NCBI RefSeq assembly: GCF_900156825.1
Contig: NZ_FTOV01000008.1
Span: forward strand, 118,109 to 182,108
DNA length: 64,000 nt
Source of the DNA: Chryseobacterium gambrini
GTDB taxonomy: Bacteria > Bacteroidota > Bacteroidia > Flavobacteriales > Weeksellaceae
Direction: 5' to 3'
The position numbers were made by a program, and so were the translations under genes. The notes under the pieces are model-generated. The model had not been told where the DNA came from, did no database searches, and worked only from the letters and a program-made list of their open reading frames with translations. Every line of letters starts with the position of its first letter. Position 1 is the stretch's first letter. Shown here piece by piece: positions 26,562 through 34,947 of the stretch.

Positions 26562-27268
26562 CGTAATATATTTTTAAGTTTTTGATTGCTTTTGATAAGT
26601 CTATCAGTTGGGAACATGGTATCAGTTCCGATTAGGCTTTCCCATAGCAGTACACAGTTTCCGTCAACAGGATTATGGTCAGCCATCATGTGGGAGAAAT
26701 AGCTATTAAAAAAATAGTTTTCCCACAAGGTCATCAACTCTTTTATAGAACCTGTTTCGGTTGCTTTTATGTCCACCGTTCCCATACAGACTTCACCACT
26801 TTCATATACATTGAAAAAAGGAGCATAATGCAGGGCGGTGTTTGCTGTTGGTTTTCTATTGATGGCTAATGCATAGACATGGAGTGATTCTCGGTCTGCC
26901 ATCCAGACCAAAGAGGGGGTTTGTGCCGTTCCTGACTTTATTCCAAGTCCCTCAGAAAATAAAAGCTCTCTTTTTTGGGCTTTGCTATACCAGATTATGG
27001 TTGCTGATTTTGCGTCGAATGACAGTAGGTTATTGGGTAAAATGCCATCTGATTTTAACTGATTGAGACTGTCTTCATCAATATTTAGCGCTGTCGCCAA
27101 CCTTTTTGCTTCACCTATTGTGAGGGGGTGGGGATTAACGGGCGCTCCATCACTGTCCATATCAAAGTGTTCGACATAAGTATCATTTAAGCCACCGTTG
27201 CTCTGATAAAAGACCAATGCGCTTGAGGGGTAAAAATAAGTTCCAAAACTGTTTGTAATATCTTCCAT
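26558..27268 (-). CDS. PRTRC system protein B
   Basis: This 236-residue protein is identified by position and content as PRTRC protein B. It is directly upstream of the ThiF-family gene (4-bp overlap) and 12 bp after the next gene. Recognisable stretches are YPSSALVFYQSNG near the start, VWMADRESLHVYAL in the middle, and LHYAPFFNVYESGEVCMGT, which is typical of this family. No known catalytic motif. Soluble; works with the ThiF and protein C components. Confidence 0.8.
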   Translation of the reverse strand: MEDITNSFGTYFYPSSALVFYQSNGGLNDTYVEHFDMDSDGAPVNPHPLTIGEAKRLATALNIDEDSLNQLKSDGILPNNLLSFDAKSATIIWYSKAQKRELLFSEGLGIKSGTAQTPSLVWMADRESLHVYALAINRKPTANTALHYAPFFNVYESGEVCMGTVDIKATETGSIKELMTLWENYFFNSYFSHMMADHNPVDGNCVLLWESLIGTDTMFPTDRLIKSNQKLKNILR

Positions 27269-27280
27269 GATTTCTAAATT

Positions 27281-28429
27281 TTAGAGTTGATGTTCCTGCC
27301 ATACTTGAATAAGGCTATCAATGGCATTAAAAACCTTGCTTTCAAAACCAAAATTGTTTTCTTTTATTCTTCTGTTATCGTAGGGGATAAAGCGTGTAGG
27401 CTCGTCTATTTCGCCGTATTCCTGTAAATCGTCGTTAACGGACTGGCAGAGCGATTCAAATAAACTACCGTTAATCGAAGCGCAAAAAGAAACATAGTTA
27501 TCCAATGAAACCGCACGCTCATCAATATCTATTCTTTCCCTGAAACGCAAGGGATAGAATTTTCTATCGATTTGAACTTTAGGATATGCGCTCAAAATCT
27601 TATAAAATGACTTCGCAACAGTCAGGCATTTTTTATCAAAATCTGTTTTTGCGACAAATATTTTTAAGCGGTTTGTGTAATTGTGCAGGTTTATCGGGTC
27701 ACTGATTATTTTTTTGATAAAATCACCGATGCGTTTAGCATTATTAAAGTCGGCTATAAACTCTTCCTCCGCACCGTCATCATACATCCAATTTTCAAGC
27801 ATTTCATACATAGAGTACAAATAGCAATCATCAGTTCTATAGTAGGGTACACCAAGAATCTGATAAATGTAGGCATATACAGAAAGTAAAAGCTGACTAG
27901 CCTGTTCTGTTTCCGAATTGTGCAGTATGTTATAAAGTGGAATTACAGGGATATAGTATAATGTCATTCCTGTATCGTATCTGTCTTCCTTTGCAAAGTA
28001 AGTGCTATTATTATGATGTATCAATCGGACTTCTTGCCAATCCGTCTCCACTTTTTTAAGCTGTCTTTTAAGGTCTGCCATTGATTCAGCGATGTTATAT
28101 GGAAAAGGGATATTTCCACAGTCCTGTAAAGAAAGATTAAATTTTTTAGCGATTAGAGACAGGGATTTTTTAAAATCCTTGTCCATTTTTAATCTATCAC
28201 AGTCCTGTATAGTTTCGGTTTCCTGCAATCTTGGAGGAAAGCGCATTCCTAAAAAGGCATTGGCAACATCGCAGGTGGTACAGACTTCTGTTTGTCCTTT
28301 TGGATTTCCCCTGCATCCTTTGGTTTTCTGATCCATCGTTCGAACTGCTCCAACTGTCTGTGCAGTTGCGCTTGGTTTTCTTTTCTTGGTAGCTTTACCG
28401 TTTCGGGATATTGTGTTTGCATAATTCAT
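27281..28429 (-). CDS. PRTRC operon protein, F position
   Basis: This 382-residue protein is encoded between PRTRC C and B genes, where protein F is found in other elements, so I label it F-position. I cannot confirm the family by sequence alone. The N-terminal 60 residues are basic and contain four cysteines (KGCRGNPKGQTEVCTTCDVANAF), possibly a small metal-binding site. The rest is helical with many aromatic residues. It could also be a Bacteroidota-specific replacement for F. Confidence 0.6.
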   Translation of the reverse strand: MNYANTISRNGKATKKRKPSATAQTVGAVRTMDQKTKGCRGNPKGQTEVCTTCDVANAFLGMRFPPRLQETETIQDCDRLKMDKDFKKSLSLIAKKFNLSLQDCGNIPFPYNIAESMADLKRQLKKVETDWQEVRLIHHNNSTYFAKEDRYDTGMTLYYIPVIPLYNILHNSETEQASQLLLSVYAYIYQILGVPYYRTDDCYLYSMYEMLENWMYDDGAEEEFIADFNNAKRIGDFIKKIISDPINLHNYTNRLKIFVAKTDFDKKCLTVAKSFYKILSAYPKVQIDRKFYPLRFRERIDIDERAVSLDNYVSFCASINGSLFESLCQSVNDDLQEYGEIDEPTRFIPYDNRRIKENNFGFESKVFNAIDSLIQVWQEHQL

Positions 28430-28445
28430 GTGTTTGACTTTTTAG

Positions 28446-28664
28446 TTAACCTTTCGTTCCGATGACGGTCTCAAAACGATAGAGAATCGTATCATCCGCA
28501 ATCGTTGGACGTGAAATTTTCGCTGTGGTGAGTGCAGGATAGTTATTTGAATAAAAATTCAGGACTGCCTGTACGCTCCATTTTGGCTCAGGGTCGTCAA
28601 GCCTGATTTCCTGTTCTTTCTCTTTGAGTACGAATACTCTTGGAAGTGCTGTTGCTACTAACAT
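28446..28664 (-). CDS. PRTRC system protein C (ubiquitin-like)
   Basis: This 72-residue protein matches PRTRC protein C in length and pattern: PRVFVLKEKEQEIRLDDP, then LNFYSNNYPALTTAKI, and a final strand with YRFETVIGTKG. Ending in a short flexible glycine-containing tail fits the ubiquitin-like proposal, in which the ThiF-like enzyme (25749) would act on the C-terminus. The gene is 9 bp from protein E and 16 bp from the F-position gene. No double-glycine end is present, so the conjugation model remains unproven. Confidence 0.82.
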   Translation of the reverse strand: MLVATALPRVFVLKEKEQEIRLDDPEPKWSVQAVLNFYSNNYPALTTAKISRPTIADDTILYRFETVIGTKG

Positions 28665-28673
28665 ACTATTGAT

Positions 28674-29237
28674 TTAAGGGTTATTCTCGTGAGTTATTTC
28701 GACTGTTTCTTTTCCAGTATCTGAAAATAGGCTAGGGGCAAACTGTCTTTCATAGATTTCCTGTTTCTTTTTGATAACTTCGGAATGTTCAGGATAATCC
28801 CCGACTTTTGGGAGTGCAGTCCAAGCATCTTTGTATTTTCCTTCCTTTTCAAAGGCATCCGCTTTTAGCATAGCTTCGTTATATTTCTTGTTTCTGTTGT
28901 CTTTTTCCTTTTGTTCCTTAGTGGAGTTTTGCTTTTCCATCGCAGAATTTGCCTGAGCAAGTTCTACCTGCTTCATAAAATGTTCCATATTGGACAGCAG
29001 ACCAGAAGCTGTCTGAACAGGTTTTTTGATGTGGGCAAAAAATCCCTCGTCAAGTTCTTCGGGCGTACCTTTTAGGTTAAAGGGAGGAATCAGGTTTTTA
29101 GCCTTGTCCCCACAACTGTCATTTTCGATCAATATCGAAACGATAATTATATTTTCTGTTGCTTTGGTAATAGTTAGCATCAATTTGCTGTTCATTTCCA
29201 TTTTCGCAATCTGTCTGAAAAAATTAGTTGCTTCCAT
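28674..29237 (-). CDS. PRTRC system protein E
   Basis: This 187-residue protein starts with NFFRQIAKMEMNSKLMLTITKATENIIIVSI and has NLIPPFNLKGTPEELDEGFF, the recognisable core of PRTRC protein E. A lysine/glutamate-rich coiled segment follows (about residues 90-150), then a short tail with KVGDYPEHSEVIKKKQEIYE. It overlaps the upstream hypothetical gene by 14 bp. Function unknown beyond membership in the PRTRC set. Confidence 0.82.
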   Translation of the reverse strand: MEATNFFRQIAKMEMNSKLMLTITKATENIIIVSILIENDSCGDKAKNLIPPFNLKGTPEELDEGFFAHIKKPVQTASGLLSNMEHFMKQVELAQANSAMEKQNSTKEQKEKDNRNKKYNEAMLKADAFEKEGKYKDAWTALPKVGDYPEHSEVIKKKQEIYERQFAPSLFSDTGKETVEITHENNP

Positions 29238-29592
29238 AATAATTCATTTTTTTGTCGCTTACACGGTCGGTGATGTATGATTCGGAAAGGCCGATTTCCC
29301 TTAATTGTGCTTCATATTCTGCCATTACCTTATTAAATTCTGCTGTTCCTTCTTCGCCTGCAAGGTGAAGTCTGTGCGCTGTTCCTTCTTTCAGTGCTTT
29401 AGTGACGGTTCTGTGCAGTTCTTTGATATGTCTTCGTTGGTCAGAAAGTTTGCGTATTTCCTGTGCAAATAGCTGATAGCGTGAAAGGATGTCCAAGAAA
29501 ATGAACGCTTCCACGACATTTTGATTTTTATAGTTTTCGACAAACCTGTTGTATAACCAATCTGCGAACTTGTATTTTGCCAAAGTATCCAT
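29224..29592 (-). CDS. Hypothetical protein of the integrative-element module
   Basis: This 122-residue all-helical protein (KYKFADWLYNRFVENYKNQNVVEAFIF onward) has no recognised domain. The end overlaps PRTRC E by 14 bp, and it starts 3 bp from the next gene, so it is part of the same message. The conserved-looking EYEAQLREIGLSESYITDRV tail suggests a helix bundle. It probably works in element maintenance. Confidence 0.65.
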   Translation of the reverse strand: MDTLAKYKFADWLYNRFVENYKNQNVVEAFIFLDILSRYQLFAQEIRKLSDQRRHIKELHRTVTKALKEGTAHRLHLAGEEGTAEFNKVMAEYEAQLREIGLSESYITDRVSDKKMNYYGSN

Positions 29593-29594
29593 TG

Positions 29595-29813
29595 TTATCT
29601 TTTAATAATGTTCTGCTTCATATTTTTATCATAGTTCATTCGGTAGCCATTATCGTGAATGACCTTTTCAAGCCCGTTCCTGACGGACTGTAGATGCTCC
29701 CAATCTTCGGATGATATATTGAGGACATAGAGCTGTCCGAATTTCATTACCATATCAGCGATAATGGTGAGCGCCTGAAACGCTGTTTCATTTTCCTTTT
29801 TCATGGTTTCCAT
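29595..29813 (-). CDS. Small hypothetical protein of the element module
   Basis: This 72-residue, mostly helical protein overlaps the next gene by 26 bp. It contains ISSEDWEHLQSVRNGLEKVIHDNGYRMN. No known domain or motif. Its place inside a continuous minus-strand operon supports expression. Confidence 0.6.
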   Translation of the reverse strand: METMKKENETAFQALTIIADMVMKFGQLYVLNISSEDWEHLQSVRNGLEKVIHDNGYRMNYDKNMKQNIIKR

Positions 29814-30150
29814 TATTTAAGGTTTCTAAGTAGCTTGTATAGCGTTCTGTTAAATCCTTGCCTTTTTTAAATCGGTCTGTACGGTAGTTATAAATTTCCT
29901 CGAACAGGGTAACTGTTTTGGTTTTGAGGTTGATGTAATAGCGGTAAGACGCATTTGCCCGTCTCTCGTCCATTGTGCAGTGCTTTTTGATTAAAGAAAG
30001 TTCTCTTTTACTGTTGCTTAATGCGAGTAAGGGTGTAAGAATTTCCTCTACGATATAACCCTGTTCGGGGGCACTTGTGCTGTCGGCAACACATATAATT
30101 TCTTCGCCGTTGCTTAATGTGATATGAAGATTTGAACGTGTCATAATCAT
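29788..30150 (-). CDS. Hypothetical protein of the element module
   Basis: This 120-residue protein starts with MIMTRSNLHITLSNGEEIICVADSTSAPEQGYIVEE, which reads as a beta-hairpin fold, then a helical region ending in a lysine-rich tail. It overlaps both neighbours (26 bp and 1 bp), which points to translational coupling. No function can be assigned. Confidence 0.62.
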   Translation of the reverse strand: MIMTRSNLHITLSNGEEIICVADSTSAPEQGYIVEEILTPLLALSNSKRELSLIKKHCTMDERRANASYRYYINLKTKTVTLFEEIYNYRTDRFKKGKDLTERYTSYLETLNNGNHEKGK

Positions 30151-30596
30151 TAATTTTGATGGGTTAATATTTCCTGAATCAATTTCAGGTCGAACTCAGA
30201 TGTCCTGAGACGGATGTCTTCGAATGCTTGATAACGTGCCATTCCGTTAGAATGGATGAGTAATACATCGCTTTTTACAAATCCTTTTTCATTGCATAAC
30301 CATTCTATTTCCTGCGTATCTGCTTCCACAAATGTGAGTTCGTTTTCACCGAACCACTGTTCATAAAAAGGCATATGCGTAGACTGATGAACGAGAAACC
30401 GAACAGTATGTTCTTTTTTTGCGATATACCCCATAACAGGGTTAATTCCAAGCATTTCCACAAGTTCCATTGTTTCTTTTGTTCTGTCAATCCAGTCTTT
30501 GGTGAGGTTGACGATAGCAATTTCGAAATTGTTGCGTCCTATCTCACTGTAGACCTTTAGAAACATAAACTCCGTTATTTTTGATGTTGGTTTCAT
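30150..30596 (-). CDS. Hypothetical protein of the element module
   Basis: This 148-residue soluble protein has alternating strands and helices (FEIAIVNLTKDWIDRTKETMELVEMLG) and a C-terminal SEFDLKLIQEIL helix. No motif recognised. Overlaps of 1 bp and 4 bp with neighbours show tight coupling inside the operon. Confidence 0.62.
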   Translation of the reverse strand: MKPTSKITEFMFLKVYSEIGRNNFEIAIVNLTKDWIDRTKETMELVEMLGINPVMGYIAKKEHTVRFLVHQSTHMPFYEQWFGENELTFVEADTQEIEWLCNEKGFVKSDVLLIHSNGMARYQAFEDIRLRTSEFDLKLIQEILTHQN

Positions 30597-31003
30597 GGCT
30601 CAGATTTTAGGTCGATCATTACAAGTAAATTGTCTCCAAACAGCATGTAAATCGCATATTTTAGCTTTTTAGAACACTGTGGCTCTGCTGTAAATTTGAT
30701 GAGGGCATTGATGCTGAACAGCGCATCGTAACCGTCGAAAAGTTGGTCCCTGAATGTTTTTTTATTTCTGTACAGTCTTGTACCATTCTTTTTGTATCTA
30801 CGCTCAAAAAAGGCTATTAAATTGTACCATAGTTCGGCAGTAATATGCTCTGCTGTCCAATCCTTTAAAATCTGCTCCTTGTTATCTTGGCAGAAATCTG
30901 CTTCTTTCTTGATGAAGTCTATCATATTTTTAAGTTCATCGGGAAAAAGGTTGGCAAGTAGATAGCCTCTATCTAGGTTATCCATTTGATTTAGTGTTTT
31001 CAT
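30593..31003 (-). CDS. Hypothetical protein of the element module
   Basis: This 136-residue helical protein has LANLFPDELKNMIDFIKKEADFCQDNKEQI near the N-terminus and an aromatic FFERRYKKNGTRLYRNKKTFRDQLFDGYDALF stretch. I recall similar proteins in Bacteroidota conjugative elements, but no function is known to me. It lies between the DUF932 gene and the PRTRC group on the same strand. Confidence 0.65.
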   Translation of the reverse strand: MKTLNQMDNLDRGYLLANLFPDELKNMIDFIKKEADFCQDNKEQILKDWTAEHITAELWYNLIAFFERRYKKNGTRLYRNKKTFRDQLFDGYDALFSINALIKFTAEPQCSKKLKYAIYMLFGDNLLVMIDLKSEP

Positions 31004-31069
31004 TTTGAATCTTTTAGGATTAATTTTAGGTGGCAGACTTTTACAGGACTGCCACCTTTAAAAGTTTTG

Positions 31070-32143
31070 TTAATTCAGTTCAAGCACATCTGCACCGATT
31101 TTCTCAAACGAGGTGCATAGTTCAAATGCCTTTTGGGTTTTAAGCTGTGCAGTACCGCCCAAAACGATGCTCTGTAGTTTTGCTTCGGGGTTTTTGTAGT
31201 TTCGGACATTCTGAAAGTAACCCGTCACAGCATTGTAAGCCCCGAACAATGTCCCTTTTGTAGTTTCCATCAATTGGGTATCGTTAATCATGGCGTATGC
31301 GAATGCATCATCCACCGTGTTTTTGAACATCGTTGACAATTCATCATCCGCCCCTTTTTTCAGCAGGTCAAATGTTTCCTTGTTTGGGCATAGAGCGAGC
31401 TGAATCAACTTGCGGATTTCGCTGTCCTTTACTTTCACCTTTGCCCAACTGTTGAAAATGCCGTCCATCTGCATGGTCAGGCTGTTCGCCAATCCCATTA
31501 CTTTGTGGGCATCGTTCAGGCGCTGTTTTGCTCCTGCGGTGTGCTTGATGCGAACCACGTTGCTCATATTGCGGAGTGAAGCATTAAGGGTGTTCTGACA
31601 GACGATTCGGATAGGGGTGAAGGCTGCCGTGATGCTTCCGCTACCATCATGGGAGGTCGTCAGGAAGATATATTTCTCAATCACATCATCGGAATTGCCG
31701 ATACGGATGTAGTTGGGGAGTTTTGCAGTGATAAAAATGCGTTCTCCCTGTCCCAATGCACCTGCGGTTTCGTAGAGGATGCCACTTTCACCGCCCACGA
31801 TGGAATCAAAAAAGGTAAAGGCATCTTTATTCTGTACGATATGGTAGTCTTTGCCCACTACACCAAGTACGGTATTATTGTCCGTTCGGATGTTTGCGAA
31901 ATAATTGGGAACCTCAATTTCCGTGTCCTGAATAACGATACCGTCTGCAATCTGAACGATGCCCGAACCTTTTGTAAATAATGGGCTTTTCTCTACTTCG
32001 TAGTCCAGACCTGCGTGCCGGATTGCTTCGGCACTTGTCGGGTAGTCCTGAACAATCTGTCCTAGTCCGTGCCAAGCCTTTTCCTTTACCGAGAAAAATG
32101 AATATCTGCCTGTTCTGTTGTTGTAATTTAGATTATGTGCCAT
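31070..32143 (-). CDS. DUF932 domain protein (phage/plasmid-related, TIGR03299-like)
   Basis: The start used is the methionine at 32143 (MAHNLNYNNRTGRYSFFSVKEKAWHGLG), giving 357 residues. A longer frame to 32269 would overlap ssb and adds a leader unlike the family. The body has the DUF932 hallmarks: WHGLGQIV near the start, GVVGKDYHIVQNKDAFTFFD, LTTSHDGSGSITAAFTPIRIVCQNTL, and VRIKHTAGAKQRLNDA. This family is common on plasmids, phages and integrative elements. Its molecular role is unknown. Confidence 0.88.
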   Translation of the reverse strand: MAHNLNYNNRTGRYSFFSVKEKAWHGLGQIVQDYPTSAEAIRHAGLDYEVEKSPLFTKGSGIVQIADGIVIQDTEIEVPNYFANIRTDNNTVLGVVGKDYHIVQNKDAFTFFDSIVGGESGILYETAGALGQGERIFITAKLPNYIRIGNSDDVIEKYIFLTTSHDGSGSITAAFTPIRIVCQNTLNASLRNMSNVVRIKHTAGAKQRLNDAHKVMGLANSLTMQMDGIFNSWAKVKVKDSEIRKLIQLALCPNKETFDLLKKGADDELSTMFKNTVDDAFAYAMINDTQLMETTKGTLFGAYNAVTGYFQNVRNYKNPEAKLQSIVLGGTAQLKTQKAFELCTSFEKIGADVLELN

Positions 32144-32201
32144 GATTTCTGATTTTAAGGTGTTCTGTTTATTGATGAATCTGTTAAATTGAATCGGACG
32201 A

Positions 32202-32609
32202 TTAGAAAGGTAAATCGTCATCATCCGAGCCTTCCTGTACTGTGGTGTTTGCATTCTGTTTTCCTGCACTGGCTTCTGTACTTTGTCCGTTTTCCTGCTT
32301 GGCGGGTTTTCCTAAAGGCTTGATAGCAGAGGTATGGAAATTGAGCCCTGCTTTTGCTGTTCCGTCACTTGACAGCCACGCCCTTGCGCTGATTCTGCCC
32401 GATAGTTCAACCAATAGCCCTTTGACAAGGAATGTCACGGCTTTAGGAGTAAGCCAATAGGAGCAGTCCACAAATTCGGTCTGCTCGATTCGCTGTCCCG
32501 CTTTGTTCTTGTAGCTGTCGTTCACTGCGATGGAGAAGTTGACAACTTCTTTTCCGTTTGGTGTTTTGCTGACTTCTGCATTTTTTGTCAGCCTTCCGAT
32601 GATGTTCAT
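32202..32609 (-). CDS. ssb: Single-stranded DNA-binding protein
   Basis: This 135-residue SSB has the OB-fold at residues 1-95 (MNIIGRLTKNAEVSKTPNGKEVVNFSIAVND, FVDCSYWL, LVELSGRISARAW), a flexible Gln/Asn-rich linker and the acidic tip SDDDDLPF that recruits other replication proteins. It is an element-encoded copy, first of a long minus-strand operon that continues through DUF932 to the PRTRC genes. It likely protects the single-stranded form of the element during replication or transfer. Confidence 0.94.
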   Translation of the reverse strand: MNIIGRLTKNAEVSKTPNGKEVVNFSIAVNDSYKNKAGQRIEQTEFVDCSYWLTPKAVTFLVKGLLVELSGRISARAWLSSDGTAKAGLNFHTSAIKPLGKPAKQENGQSTEASAGKQNANTTVQEGSDDDDLPF

Positions 32610-33465
32610 AATCGTCTGTTTTTAAGTTATACAATCCTGTTACGCTTCCCCCTTTTCCTGTCCTGCTGAGGCTCGGCCCCGAATCATTTTTTTCAAAAGA
32701 AAAAACAGGAAAAAAAAGAAAGTCAATGTATACGCCGGTCAAATGGTGCAGAGTCAAGAGAAATGATGATTTAATGGGGGGGACCCTCTGGGGCGTAGAC
32801 CGTTCATTCGTTATTTCTCTTGCAGGGTGGTGTCGGTGGCTGGCCGACGTATTTTTACTTCCCTTTTTCGACTGTTCTTTTGATAAAAACTGATTAAACA
32901 AATCTTATTTTTCCTGAAATTTTAGTCGTGGTAAAGCAGTATTATTCATAGGTAATTGGAAGCTGCGTTTAAACCGTACTAGCTTAGGAGAGCGGCTTTC
33001 AATTTTCTATATCTGGGATGCAGAAAGCTCTTTTACAACGAAGGAACGAGCTTGGCGTAAATGTGCTTTTGCTTTTGTGGGCTGACAATGAAATTGATGT
33101 TTTGTATTATAGATTTTGAAACGATATCTTTTGCGTGAGTGATTGAAGTGGAAAACCCGCAGGAACGAGGACTTGTAACGGAAAGCGCGGTGCCATGAAG
33201 CACACGCCATAATAAAGCCTTGCATAAGGCATTTCGGGAATACCGTTAAGTGGACTGAATAGATTTTTTCATACAGACTAGGAAATGCACTGCTGTAAAA
33301 TTTCGCGGTCTTTAACTTTTCCTTGATTTGTTTTTCATATTATTCGCGCGGATCTGTTGCTAGTTGCTTTTAAACACAAAGATTTACTTACTTTTGTGTA
33401 ATAGAAAGCTGGAGAATTTATAGCTTTATTTAAGCTAATTTTAAACCTAGAATAGCACAATTTAC
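32610..33465. other. 856-bp region without a supported gene
   Basis: This region lies between divergent ssb and SEFIR genes. Frames open on the minus strand are compositionally odd (Ser/His/Arg rich) and look non-coding. It contains purine/pyrimidine-rich tracts (32640-32720), a small GCCTT-GCAT-AAGGC hairpin (33217-33230), and a promoter-like site for the SEFIR gene. It is more GC-rich in its first half. It might hold an origin or other cis-acting site of the element, but nothing decisive is visible. Confidence 0.5.
33364..33396 (+). promoter_or_regulatory. Candidate promoter for the SEFIR gene
   Basis: TACTTTTG at 33389-33396 is a full match to the Bacteroidota -7 element TAnnTTTG. A TTG at 33364-33366 lies 22 bp upstream, slightly more than the usual spacing to the -33 element. 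The predicted transcript would start near 33403, leaving a leader of about 60 nt before the ATG at 33466. Confidence 0.4.
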
Positions 33466-34902
33466 ATGAGTAAAAAAGTATTTATTTCCTATGCATGGGG
33501 TAATAGTGAGCATCAACAATGGATAGTTGATCTTGCAACAAGACTAATGAACGACAGCGTTGACGTTGTGCTGGATAGATGGTCACTTCAAGATGGTCAT
33601 GACATTCATAGTTTCATGGAAACTATGGTTAAGGCAAAAGATATTTTTAGAGTACTTATAGTTTCTGATAAAACGTATACAGAAAAATCTAATGATCGAG
33701 CAGGGGGTGTTGGAACCGAAACGCAGATTATTACGCCCAATATCTATTCGAAGGAAGACCAGGTCAAATTTATTCCACTTGTACGGGAGAGGGATGAGGA
33801 TGGACATGCGTTTCTTCCTGTGTATTTACAAAGCAGAAAATATATCGATTTTTCCAGGGAAGAGGATTTTGAAAATAGTTATGAGGAATTATTAAGAAAT
33901 ATTCTTGAAGCCCCATCACTTCCTAAACCTAAATTAGGAACAAGGGTGCCATCATATATCACCGATTCTGCTGTAAATCTTGCTGTAACCCACAATAAGT
34001 TAAAGACGATAATTAACCAGATTAATAAGAATGGAAAGGTTCCATATAGGGAATTGAAAAATTTTATTGAGATCTTTCAGGATAAACTTTGGGATTTTGA
34101 GCTTGTCAATACGCCAACAGATATAATCGGTTATGGCGAGAAATTATATGATACGTTGAAATCATATAAACCATTGAAAGAAGATTTTGTACAATTTATT
34201 GAAATTTTGGCAAGTAATGAACTGGATAATAGCGATGAATTATTAATCGAATTTTTTGAAACTGCTCCGCTTTATGATAGTCCGAGGGAACATGAAGGCA
34301 GCTGGAGCCCTGCTAGATTTGACATTTTTAAAATAATTTTTCATGAACTTTTCCTGTATGCAATAGCTGCAACTTTAAAAAATAAAAACTACAAACTCGT
34401 TGCAGATCTGCTGCATACTAAATATTACAAAAAAGAAAAATATGCCAGGAAGACAGAAGGTTCTAAATTTACTTTTATTGGAGGTTACCATGAATATCTG
34501 GAACAATATTTTTCTAGGACACACAAGAAGATTACAGGTTTTGGAGAGTATATTATTATGAATTTGTGCGAAGATTTTAAAAAGACCGACATTATATTAG
34601 CTGATATGGTATGTTATTTCGTTAGCTACCTGAAAATAGTTGATTACGAAACGTGGTTTCCTTATACTTATATTTATGGTGAATCACAGCCTATCAATTT
34701 TTTCGCAAAAATGACATCTAAAAAGCATTTTGATAATGTAAAGGAAATTTTCGACATAAAAGGAGCTATTGAGCTTAAAAATATACTGACCACTTATAAA
34801 AATGAAAATAATGACCATGTTCGTTATGGAGGGAACGGGTACTCGAAAGTGCCTTCCATTCATGAGCTTGTAGACCCGGATACAATTGCAAGTGAGAGGT
34901 AA
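33466..34902 (+). CDS. SEFIR-domain protein, predicted defence effector/sensor
   Basis: This 478-residue protein has residues 1-150 as a SEFIR domain (TIR relative). It starts KKVFISYAWGNSEHQQWIVDLATRL, then VDVVLDRWSLQDGHDIHSFME, a strand FRVLIVSD, and FIPLVRERDEDGHAFLPVYLQSR. Bacterial SEFIR and TIR domains can consume NAD+ or signal cell suicide in phage defence; a catalytic Glu cannot be confirmed by eye. Residues 165-478 are mainly helical with no recognised fold and may be the sensing part. The ParB-like gene at 34948 follows after 45 bp and is likely its partner. Confidence 0.87.
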   Translation: MSKKVFISYAWGNSEHQQWIVDLATRLMNDSVDVVLDRWSLQDGHDIHSFMETMVKAKDIFRVLIVSDKTYTEKSNDRAGGVGTETQIITPNIYSKEDQVKFIPLVRERDEDGHAFLPVYLQSRKYIDFSREEDFENSYEELLRNILEAPSLPKPKLGTRVPSYITDSAVNLAVTHNKLKTIINQINKNGKVPYRELKNFIEIFQDKLWDFELVNTPTDIIGYGEKLYDTLKSYKPLKEDFVQFIEILASNELDNSDELLIEFFETAPLYDSPREHEGSWSPARFDIFKIIFHELFLYAIAATLKNKNYKLVADLLHTKYYKKEKYARKTEGSKFTFIGGYHEYLEQYFSRTHKKITGFGEYIIMNLCEDFKKTDIILADMVCYFVSYLKIVDYETWFPYTYIYGESQPINFFAKMTSKKHFDNVKEIFDIKGAIELKNILTTYKNENNDHVRYGGNGYSKVPSIHELVDPDTIASER

Positions 34903-34947
34903 GACTGAAATGGTATCGATTGGGAAAATGCAAAAAAATATAAAGAA

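Noticed and set aside
32443..33225. Minus-strand open frames in the 856-bp gap between ssb and the SEFIR gene
   Set aside because: They have low-complexity Ser/His/Arg-rich translations, partly overlap ssb antiparallel to no known family, and have no sensible start context. Treated as non-coding.
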